Shown: piece by piece, positions 1-5,988 of the stretch
How positions within the stretch are numbered: the stretch's first letter is position 1
How the letters are laid out: each line of letters begins with the position of its first letter
DNA from: Gammaproteobacteria bacterium
GTDB lineage: Bacteria > Pseudomonadota > Gammaproteobacteria > Steroidobacterales > SZUA-146
Reading direction: 5' to 3'
Length of the DNA stretch: 6,253 bases
Assembly: GCA_003228965.1 (NCBI GenBank)
Contig: QIGP01000161.1
Location: 1-6,253, forward strand
Position numbers and translations under genes: made by a program
The notes under the pieces: generated by a model
Told to the model about the DNA's origin: nothing
The model's input: the letters and a program-made list of their open reading frames with translations, nothing else
The model's database searches: none

Positions 1-279
1 GTTATAGCTTGTGTAAGCGTCCTTGAGTTCCGCTTCGCCGTCCGAGAATTCGAGCTGTAGTTTGTATTTCCAATCGGCATCAATATCGCCTGCAACGAAT
101 AGCCGGGCTCGACGAAACTCGGTACCACTGCCAAGCTCGGTAGTGTCCTCGTTGTAGAGTGCCGCATCCAGATGAACGCGGCCACCCAGGTTGACGGTCA
201 TATCAGCCGCAGAGACTGTGCTCCATAACCCTGTGGATATCAAAAGAAAGGTGCGGAAAAAGTCAGGAATTGAGGACAT
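1..279 (-). CDS. Phosphate-selective porin (OprO/OprP family), N-terminal 93 residues; gene runs off left edge
   Basis: This is an outer-membrane beta-barrel channel for phosphate or polyphosphate uptake under phosphate limitation. Translated by eye, the start at 279 gives a Sec signal peptide (hydrophobic FLLISTGLWSTV, cleavage likely after TVSA, residue 24). The mature part opens with VNLGGRVHLDAALYNED and continues through GSGTEFRRARLFVAGDIDADWKYKLQLEF. That succession of a GR(V/I)HLDAA strand, an EFRRARL(F) strand and a W-(K/E)-YK strand is characteristic of the Porin_O_P family N-terminus. A GGAG ribosome site lies 6 bases before the ATG and supports this start. The gene follows phoR on the same strand, but a 221-bp gap with its own Pho-box array points to a separate PhoB-dependent promoter. 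About three quarters of the protein lies outside the window, so phosphate versus polyphosphate preference cannot be judged. Confidence 0.88.
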   Translation of the reverse strand, partial: MSSIPDFFRTFLLISTGLWSTVSAADMTVNLGGRVHLDAALYNEDTTELGSGTEFRRARLFVAGDIDADWKYKLQLEFSDGEAELKDAYTSYN

Positions 280-337
280 GATTGGCTCCAGTTTCGGTGG
301 CGTCTTGAGTGCCGAAAGTGTTAACTGGCGTTATTAG

Positions 338-366
338 ATTACAAATGTATTACCAGAATAATACAA
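338..366 (-). promoter_or_regulatory. Pho-box array (three 7-bp PhoB half-sites, 11-bp period) upstream of the porin gene
   Basis: Reading the minus strand there are three direct repeats: TTGTATT (366-360), TGGTAAT (355-349) and TTGTAAT (344-338). They are separated by the 4-bp AT-rich spacers ATTC and ACAT. Seven-bp units repeated every 11 bp are the known layout of PhoB-binding Pho boxes (E. coli consensus CTGTCAT, AT-rich 4 bp, CTGTCAC). The units match the TGT(A/C)AT core. The last unit ends 59 bp upstream of the porin start. A weak TTAA-containing -10 candidate lies at about 320-326, which would place transcription start about 30-35 bases before the ATG. The array replaces a -35 element, as is usual in PhoB-activated promoters. 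Binding itself is inferred. Confidence 0.75.
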
Positions 367-500
367 AAGCGAAGATACAGTGGTGTTGATGTCTGTCGAT
401 TTGTAGCAAAAATGTTGTTGATGCCCCAAGAGTCGCACGCAGGTGGCTGTCAGGCTCTTTGTTGGAGTGTCCTACAGTGTGGCTCGAGAGCGGGTTATTC

Positions 501-1802
501 TTAGTGCCGGGCTAAGCGCTCGTTTGGAAAAACGCAGCTGAATTGACTGCCTTCACCCAAGGTACTTTTTACGGACAGCTCGGTATCGTGTCTTGCAAGC
601 GCGTGTTTGACAATGGCAAGCCCCAGGCCCGTTCCGAATTGATGTCTGTTACGACCAGGATCGGTTCGATAGAAACGTTCAGTGACGCGAAGAATGTCGT
701 CTTCGTGTATGCCAATTCCATTGTCATCTACTTTGAACGTCACGCCATCCGGGTGATCGGACCAGGTCAACGCCACTCGTCCTTCTCTTGGAGTAAAACG
801 CATTGCGTTAGAAATGAGGTTGGTAAAAACAGAACGTATTTCGACTTCTTCGTCCATAATACAGGCGTTGGACTCCAGGTTGAGTTCCAGTGTTTTCGGG
901 CAGAGCCTGGACGTCAGCGCGTCTTTGTGAATCGAACGCGGCAGCTCTGGCACATTCACCACGTTTTCGCCAGGCGCAGGTCCTGCGCTTTCAATCACGT
1001 TAAGTGTCAGAAGGTCCGCAATAATCGCTTCCATCCGATTGACCTGTTCGGACATTGCCTGTATCGGTTGTTGCATGTCGGGCTGAAGGGACTCGTCGCC
1101 GACAAAGCTTTCGAGATAGCCTTTGATCACCGTTACAGGCGTGCGCAATTCGTGTGACGCGTTGGCGACGAAGTCTTCTCGTATTTGCAGTGCCCTGATT
1201 TGCACGCTGATATCGATGAGCTGAAGTAGCCACCCATCGACCCCGTGATCGGAAATAACGCACTGAAGCGTCTGTTCGGGATTATGCGCTGCTTGTAAGA
1301 CAACGCCGTCGGCGAACTTCCCGCTTTCGAGATACTTGACGAATGCTGGTTGACGTAAACTATTGGAAATATGCCCGGACAATTGGTCACGAGAACTGTC
1401 AATTAGCTCAATAGCCTGTTTGTTGGCACTCAACACCTCGAACTGTTGATTAAGTTCGAACGCCGCATTGGGTAGTGTATGGACAAATGCGCTGTGCGCG
1501 TCGGCGAGTTGTTTGGAGCGCCGTTGGTGCACAGAAGAGCGTTCGCGAAAATGGCTGATTCGCGCGTAGATGGTTGACCACATGCCTGTGCCGTAAGGAA
1601 TCGGGGCGGCAGGTTTTTCGCCCAGCCATTGTTGCAGTTTGACGATGTTGTAGACGTGCCAGCCAAGTGCGATAAGGCTTGCGCATAACAAGCCAACAAG
1701 TGCGGAATCGTTCAGCCAGCCGATGACAGTACCTGTAATCAGAAGGAGCACATGTTTTACCAAAGTGGAGTTGGCAGCGGAATTTGCTTGAGCGTCAGTC
1801 AT
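501..1802 (-). CDS. phoR: Phosphate regulon sensor histidine kinase PhoR
   Basis: Inner-membrane sensor kinase/phosphatase of the phosphate regulon; it phosphorylates PhoB when phosphate is scarce. At 433 residues it matches the usual PhoR size (about 430). Two closely spaced hydrophobic segments (about 17-30 and 34-54) leave almost no periplasmic loop, as in E. coli PhoR, which senses through the Pst/PhoU complex rather than through a periplasmic domain. A PAS-like domain follows (about 103-200). The HisKA H-box NASHELRTP carries the phospho-accepting His217. The HATPase_c part shows the N-box (NLISNAMRFTP, 328-338), G1 box DNGIGI (360-365), F box RFYRTD (376-381) and G2 box GTGLGLAI (390-397); all look intact. 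It starts 16 bp after the phoB stop codon, so it is co-transcribed with phoB. No strong Shine-Dalgarno is visible, so translation may depend on coupling. No clear intrinsic terminator follows the gene. Confidence 0.95.
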   Translation of the reverse strand: MTDAQANSAANSTLVKHVLLLITGTVIGWLNDSALVGLLCASLIALGWHVYNIVKLQQWLGEKPAAPIPYGTGMWSTIYARISHFRERSSVHQRRSKQLADAHSAFVHTLPNAAFELNQQFEVLSANKQAIELIDSSRDQLSGHISNSLRQPAFVKYLESGKFADGVVLQAAHNPEQTLQCVISDHGVDGWLLQLIDISVQIRALQIREDFVANASHELRTPVTVIKGYLESFVGDESLQPDMQQPIQAMSEQVNRMEAIIADLLTLNVIESAGPAPGENVVNVPELPRSIHKDALTSRLCPKTLELNLESNACIMDEEVEIRSVFTNLISNAMRFTPREGRVALTWSDHPDGVTFKVDDNGIGIHEDDILRVTERFYRTDPGRNRHQFGTGLGLAIVKHALARHDTELSVKSTLGEGSQFSCVFPNERLARH

Positions 1803-1818
1803 GCTTATTGGTCTACGT

Positions 1819-2517
1819 TTATTCTTGTTCGTTAGACAATCGGTAACCGGCGCTTCGGACGGTTTGGATCATGTGATCGCAAGACGATTCGGTAAGCGCT
1901 TTGCGCAGTCGTCGCACGTGAACATCTACCGTGCGTTCTTCAATATAAACATCGTTACCCCATACGCGGTCGAGCAACTGACTGCGGCTGTAGACGCGTT
2001 CGGGATGTTTAATAAGGTGTTTTAACAGCCGAAATTCAGTTGGACCGAGCTTGACTTTTTCGCCGCGCGCAGTAACGCGGTGAGAGGTGCTGTTAACGGA
2101 AATGGGTCCAATAGTAGAGACCGATTCATCTTGCGCCTTCGGTGCGGTTCGTCTCAGAAGTGCGTTAATTCGCGATATTAATTCACGCGGTGAGAAAGGC
2201 TTGGTGACGTAGTCGTCGGCCCCACCATCCAGGCCCGCAATTTTGTCCTGCTCTTGCGATTTAGCGGTGAGCATTATGATTGGAATACTGCTCAGGTCGG
2301 GGTCCATTTTTATCGAGCGCGTAAGTTCGAGTCTGCTAATGTCGGGGAGCATCCAGTCGACCAGCATCAGGCTCGGTTTGGTTTGCGCCAAATACTCTTG
2401 TGCGGCCGTACTCGTCGGTGCGTCGAAGACCTTAAACCCGGCTCGGGTCAGATTGAAGTGCAACATTTGTCTGATCGCTTCTTCGTCTTCAACGATGAGA
2501 ATGGTATGTTTGGTCAT
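1819..2517 (-). CDS. phoB: Phosphate regulon response regulator PhoB
   Basis: OmpR/PhoB-type transcription factor that, once phosphorylated by PhoR, binds Pho boxes and recruits sigma70 RNA polymerase. The 232 residues comprise a receiver domain (about 4-120) and a winged-helix DNA-binding domain (about 133-230). Receiver landmarks are the acidic pair D11/E12, phospho-acceptor D54 in LVDWMLP, T84 in MLTAK and K106 in VTKPF. The effector domain shows LGPTEFRLLKHLIKHPERVYSRSQLLDRVWG and the recognition-helix region ERTVDVHVRRLRKAL, typical of PhoB. The ATG at 2517 is chosen because family members begin M-(T/S)-K-x-ILIVEDE. The in-frame TTG at 2574 would put the start inside the Pho box and upstream of the likely transcription start. 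One oddity is Arg62 in LPDISRLEL, where nearly all PhoB receivers have Gly (SGLEL). The gene is first in the phoBR operon and is likely autoregulated through the adjacent Pho box. Confidence 0.95.
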   Translation of the reverse strand: MTKHTILIVEDEEAIRQMLHFNLTRAGFKVFDAPTSTAAQEYLAQTKPSLMLVDWMLPDISRLELTRSIKMDPDLSSIPIIMLTAKSQEQDKIAGLDGGADDYVTKPFSPRELISRINALLRRTAPKAQDESVSTIGPISVNSTSHRVTARGEKVKLGPTEFRLLKHLIKHPERVYSRSQLLDRVWGNDVYIEERTVDVHVRRLRKALTESSCDHMIQTVRSAGYRLSNEQE

Positions 2518-2550
2518 ATCGACAGTTTTTGATTCAGACGGGGACACCTG

Positions 2551-2584
2551 ATTAAGCACCTTGATGTTTACCAATTTATGACAG
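2551..2584 (-). promoter_or_regulatory. Pho box and putative -10 element of the phoBR promoter
   Basis: On the minus strand positions 2584-2567 read CTGTCATAAATTGGTAAA. The first 7-bp unit is a perfect Pho half-site. It is followed by the AT-rich spacer AAAT and a second, degenerate unit TGGTAAA exactly 11 bp further on. The second unit resembles TGGTAAT in the porin array. Eleven bases downstream of the box sits CTTAAT (2556-2551, 4 of 6 matches to TATAAT), the spacing expected when a Pho box replaces the -35 element. Transcription would start near 2544, giving a leader of about 27 bases to the phoB ATG at 2517. This is the classical positive autoregulation of phoBR. The Pho box is well supported by sequence; the -10 is a plausible guess. 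Confidence 0.78.
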
Positions 2585-2613
2585 GAGTATTTGGTCTGGT
2601 TTTGCCTGGTTAA

Positions 2614-2646
2614 CTATAAAAAACAATAAGTTAGGTGTTTTTTTAG
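2614..2646. repeat. AT-rich imperfect inverted repeat in the divergent intergenic region
   Basis: The arms CTATAAAAAACA (2614-2625) and TGTTTTTTTAG (2636-2646) are complementary over 11 bp with a single bulged T at 2617. They flank a 10-base loop (2626-2635). It lies between the phoB Pho box and the start of the PhnD-like gene. The arms are nearly pure A/T runs, so a rho-independent terminator is unlikely because there is no GC-rich stem. It could be a bent A-tract region, an UP-like element or a binding site for a dimeric regulator, but it might simply reflect AT-rich intergenic composition. Confidence 0.4.
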
Positions 2647-2745
2647 CGGTTTCTGACTTACTACTAATACTATGAAATGCTTCCAGATTCATGGATTTAT
2701 TGAATATTTAACCATTTAATCATCAGCAAACCTGGATTTCTGTCG

Positions 2746-2756
2746 TAGAATTATAC
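2746..2756 (+). promoter_or_regulatory. Weak candidate -10 region for the PhnD-like/GGDEF-EAL operon
   Basis: TAGAAT (2746-2751, 5 of 6 to TATAAT), overlapped by TTATAC (2751-2756), lies about 35 bases before the ATG at 2788. I see no good TTGACA-like hexamer at 16-18 bp upstream and no extended TGn. I also see no pair of 7-bp units 11 bp apart that would make a plus-strand Pho box. The operon must have a promoter somewhere in 2585-2787, and this is only the best-looking piece. Confidence 0.22.
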
Positions 2757-2787
2757 CGCCTTTAAGTATGGACTCAGTTTAATCCTT

Positions 2788-3816
2788 ATGTTTGTTGCCG
2801 ATATTCGTCAATTTTTGTTTTACGCTATGCACCCTTTCGTTGCCATGATTGCTCTTGGCTTAACGTTTATGGGATCTTCTGCGTGGGCAGACGGTTTGAA
2901 GGCTACCAGTAGCCGCGCCATTTATGGCGACAAGAACAGCGAAAAGCGATTGGTAATTGGCAGTGTTACCAACGCGCCCCGATATAACTTTGGCCAAATG
3001 CAGCCGTTGTCCCTGTACATACTCGATCGCGTCAAAGACCTGGGTATTGATGCGGTTATGGTAGTGACCGTCGATACGCACCAGCAAATGAGTCAGCTTA
3101 TGCGAGAAGGTCACATCGATTGGGTATCTGCCACACCTTACGCGGCTCTGATGTACGAACGTGACGCTGGTGCCGAATTCATGTTAACGAAAAAATCGCG
3201 AGAGAGAGGCGATTATTGCACCGTGTTTTTTTCAAGGTCCGATTCCGGGATCTCGACGCTCGACGATTTACTGGGTAAAACCATCGCGTTTGAAAAGACG
3301 GATTCAACCAGTGCCTACTTTCTTCCTGCCATGGAGCTACTGGGGGCAGGCTTTAAGCTTGTGAAGCTCGATTCGCCGCGAGATATAGCTCCTGCTGATG
3401 CTATAGGCTATGTGTTTTCAGGGGACGAAGTGAACTCGTCAACGTGGGTACATAAACGTATCAGTGACGCGGCGGCATTCAGCGACGAAGATTGGGAGTC
3501 TGAATGGATCATGCCCACAGGATTTCGCGACGATATGGAAATTTTTCACCAAACGTCGAAAGTGCCGCGTAGCCTTGAAGTTGTGCGTCCCGGGCTCGAT
3601 CCTTTATTACGCACGCGCATTGCGAAGTCGTTACTTGAACTGAATAGCAATCCCGACGCAGAGGAGATCGTACGCGGCTATTACAATGCCAGCGATTTCG
3701 CGGAACTCACCGAAGACCAGCAGGACGTGTTGGAGACAATTCGCAAAGTCATAAAGACCTTTGACATTTCTATGGATGACACGGACGATCAAGTCGCCTC
3801 GGCACCCGGAAAATGA
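2788..3816 (+). CDS. PhnD-family periplasmic substrate-binding protein, probable sensor partner of the downstream GGDEF-EAL protein
   Basis: Secreted protein of 342 residues in the phosphate/phosphite/phosphonate-binding (PhnD-like) family. A signal peptide is clear: hydrophobic FVAMIALGLTFM with cleavage likely after SSAWA (residue 34). Family hallmarks are RLVIGSVTNAPRY near the mature N-terminus (54-65) and the strand around GHIDWVSATPYAALMYERDAGAE (108-130). TLDDLLGKTIAFEKTDSTSAYFLP (157-180) contains a Ser-Thr-Ser loop (173-175) like the anion-binding loop of PhnD. No ribosome site is obvious. The start at 2788 is chosen because it gives a full signal peptide, although the ATG at 2827 would also give a shorter one. 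The stop codon overlaps the next start (ATGA). No phn or pst permease or ATPase genes accompany it, so a transport role is doubtful. PhnD-like folds also serve as sensor modules, for example in TtrS-type kinases, so the ligand could be an unrelated anion. Confidence 0.85.
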   Translation: MFVADIRQFLFYAMHPFVAMIALGLTFMGSSAWADGLKATSSRAIYGDKNSEKRLVIGSVTNAPRYNFGQMQPLSLYILDRVKDLGIDAVMVVTVDTHQQMSQLMREGHIDWVSATPYAALMYERDAGAEFMLTKKSRERGDYCTVFFSRSDSGISTLDDLLGKTIAFEKTDSTSAYFLPAMELLGAGFKLVKLDSPRDIAPADAIGYVFSGDEVNSSTWVHKRISDAAAFSDEDWESEWIMPTGFRDDMEIFHQTSKVPRSLEVVRPGLDPLLRTRIAKSLLELNSNPDAEEIVRGYYNASDFAELTEDQQDVLETIRKVIKTFDISMDDTDDQVASAPGK

Positions 3817-5972
3817 AGACCAAGTTTCCTCTTGAGCAACGTTACGCGATTAATATAGCGTCGATAGCGTTCGCGTTACTTCTCTTTATGTTTGCGCTTC
3901 AGGTTTACGAGATAAAAAATACGTCGCAACAGATTACGAACCAAAGCGAACGATCTTTCAGAGCCGAAGCTGAGCGTCAGATGCGCCAACGAGGCGTGTT
4001 TCTGGCGGAAACCCTGGCGCACAATATTGCGGAGCCTTTTCTGGCGATGGACATGGTGACGCTCTATCACCTAATTGTGCCTGTACGCCGATCAACCTCT
4101 GTCGAGCGCGTGTTTTTTTACGACATCGAAGGAAAGATTCAGCACGACGGAACACGTGAAATTTCCAAGTACGAACAAGATGTACGAGATATTTTTAGTA
4201 GAATTTATCCGGCTTCGGGTGCCAGTGAAGAGATGGTTCTGGATACTTCCATTGTTGTCGTTCGCCCTGTGCGCTCAGAACTTGAATTGCTAGGCGGTAT
4301 TGTCATCGAGCTGAGTACTTCGGCGTCCGACGAGAGTCTGGCTCGTTTGGATAATCAGCTTTCAACCATGACCGATAAATTGGTTCGGTCGAGTCTGTTC
4401 GAACTTGGGGCGATTGGCCTGTTCCTGGTTGTTTGTTTGAGTTTTGCAGCTATGTTGGTTGGCCGAAGGCTTGCGCGACCTGTCATGCGCTTGAGCATGT
4501 TGGCTGAGCGTCTAGGTGAAGGCGACTACGATGTCAGGGTGGGTTTCGAGCGCGACGATGAAATTGGAGATCTTGCCAAGTCGTTTGACCAGATGCGCCG
4601 CAGTCTCAAAGAACAAAATCAACGCATTGAATTTCAGGCCTACTTCGACGAGTTAACTGGCCTGCAAAATCGCGCCGCATTTCATCAATTGATGAGCGAT
4701 GTGTTTGTGAATAGCCATACAGGTGTTAAACACGTTCTTGTTTACATCGACATTGATGACTTTAAGCGCGTCAACGATGCGCTTGGTCACGGTGCAGGCG
4801 ATCGCTTGCTCAAATCTTTTGCCAGTAAACTAAAAGTCTGGTCCGAATACGTCACCCAGACTCAGTCGTCTGTGCTCGAGGTCAGAGCGGCGCGGTGGGG
4901 TGGAGATCAGTTTGTATTGCTCTTGTGCGGGGTAGAGAACACGTCTGTCGTTTCTCCACTAGCCAGAGATCTATTGCAAAAATTGTCCAAGCCAAGTGAC
5001 GTTGCGGGCATGGACGTGGTGCTCTCGTCGAGCGTCGGGTATGCCGTATTTCCGGACGATGCGCGCGACTCCGACACCCTCATGAGTTACGCCGATCTGG
5101 CCATGTACATCTCTAAGGAACGAGGCACTAACCTGGTGTCAGCGTATTCCAAGCGAACCGACGGGCGCACGCGCCTGAATCTGGTATTGGAGTCGGAACT
5201 GCGAAGCGCCTTGGCCGAGCAGCAGTTCGAACTGCTCTACATTCCAGTTGCAGATACGACCAGCCGGGTAATAACAGGGTTTGAACAATTGGTGGTTTGG
5301 AATCACCCGGATCGTGGCGTGCTCAAACCTAAACACTTTATGGCCACGCTGGTCTCGGCTGGCCTACGCGAAGATTTTCGTGAATGGGGTTTTAATCAGG
5401 GGCTTGACGATCTCAAGGCGTGGCAGCAAGCCGGACACGATAATTTAAGGCTTGCTTACAATTTGGCGACGCTTGATTTCGACCCTCGCTGGCTTTCTGA
5501 AATGATTATGCAGGGCTTGGAGCGCACGCAAATTGACTCGCGTGATATTTGTTTTGAAGTCGATGAATCCAGTTTCTCCAAAAACCTGGTGTTGACCGCC
5601 GAATTGTTGCGCGATCTTAAGGCGTATCACATCAACTTATGGATCGATTCGTTTGGTACGGGCTATACGTCGCTAAACCGACTGCGCCTTATGTCCGTAA
5701 CCGGCATCAAGCTCCATCACAGCGTTGTTTCCGGAGTAAATACGTCGCAGGACAATCAGCACCTGGTAGCAGCTTCCGTCGCCATGGCCCATGGTCTGGG
5801 ATTGTTGGCCACGGCCGACGGCGTTCTCGATGAAGGTCAGCTGAGTTTTCTACGTCAAAAAGGATGCGACAGCGTACAGGGCCCCTTAATCAGTGAGCCA
5901 ATGCCAAGTCGCAAAGTTGATGAGTTTCTACTCAACTATCCTGGCGCACCGCGACTTAAAATTACCTCCTGA
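3813..5972 (+). CDS. Membrane-bound sensor-HAMP-GGDEF-EAL protein with degenerate c-di-GMP enzyme motifs
   Basis: A 719-residue c-di-GMP signalling protein of the inner membrane. The order is TM1 (about 13-32), a periplasmic sensor of about 160 residues, TM2 (about 196-217), HAMP (about 218-270), GGDEF (about 275-445) and EAL (about 455-705). The periplasmic part (FLAETLAHNIAEPFLAMD, then VERVFFYDIEGKI) resembles CHASE8/Cache-like sensors. In the GGDEF domain DELTGLQNR (279-287) and YIDIDDFKRVNDALGHGAGD (311-330) look normal. The signature is GGDQF (363-367), with Glu to Gln at position four, and the RxxD inhibitory site is absent. The EAL motif is EQL (491-493). Asn550, Glu582, Asp612, Lys633 and Gln689 are kept. 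The second Asp of DDFG is Ser613, the KID Asp is His635, the AEGVE glutamates are Asp669 and Leu672, and the substrate Gln of YQP is Ile477. Phosphodiesterase activity is therefore doubtful; cyclase activity is uncertain. It overlaps the PhnD-like gene by 4 bp, implying translational coupling and joint function. Confidence 0.93.
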   Translation: MKTKFPLEQRYAINIASIAFALLLFMFALQVYEIKNTSQQITNQSERSFRAEAERQMRQRGVFLAETLAHNIAEPFLAMDMVTLYHLIVPVRRSTSVERVFFYDIEGKIQHDGTREISKYEQDVRDIFSRIYPASGASEEMVLDTSIVVVRPVRSELELLGGIVIELSTSASDESLARLDNQLSTMTDKLVRSSLFELGAIGLFLVVCLSFAAMLVGRRLARPVMRLSMLAERLGEGDYDVRVGFERDDEIGDLAKSFDQMRRSLKEQNQRIEFQAYFDELTGLQNRAAFHQLMSDVFVNSHTGVKHVLVYIDIDDFKRVNDALGHGAGDRLLKSFASKLKVWSEYVTQTQSSVLEVRAARWGGDQFVLLLCGVENTSVVSPLARDLLQKLSKPSDVAGMDVVLSSSVGYAVFPDDARDSDTLMSYADLAMYISKERGTNLVSAYSKRTDGRTRLNLVLESELRSALAEQQFELLYIPVADTTSRVITGFEQLVVWNHPDRGVLKPKHFMATLVSAGLREDFREWGFNQGLDDLKAWQQAGHDNLRLAYNLATLDFDPRWLSEMIMQGLERTQIDSRDICFEVDESSFSKNLVLTAELLRDLKAYHINLWIDSFGTGYTSLNRLRLMSVTGIKLHHSVVSGVNTSQDNQHLVAASVAMAHGLGLLATADGVLDEGQLSFLRQKGCDSVQGPLISEPMPSRKVDEFLLNYPGAPRLKITS

Positions 5973-5988
5973 AGTTTCTGTTTCGCGG

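Noticed and set aside
447..453. CTGTCAG half-site on the plus strand
   Set aside because: It is a single half-site with no partner 11 bp away, and it points toward the phoR 3' end rather than a gene start.
543..1157. Plus-strand open frame of 204 codons antisense to phoR
   Set aside because: It lies entirely inside phoR, whose H, N, G1, F and G2 boxes are all intact. The antisense product has no recognisable domain and no ribosome site, so it is a codon-bias shadow.
2518..2574. N-terminal extension of PhoB from TTG at 2574
   Set aside because: There is no ribosome site, the start codon falls inside the Pho box, and PhoB proteins begin M-(T/S)-K-x-ILIVEDE, matching the ATG at 2517.
2614..2646. 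Inverted repeat as a rho-independent terminator
   Set aside because: The stem is almost entirely A/T and the region lies between divergent gene starts, where no transcript needs to end.
5973..5988. Bidirectional terminator between the convergent GGDEF-EAL and amidase genes
   Set aside because: Only 16 bp separate the stop codons and no GC-rich hairpin followed by a T-run is visible there.
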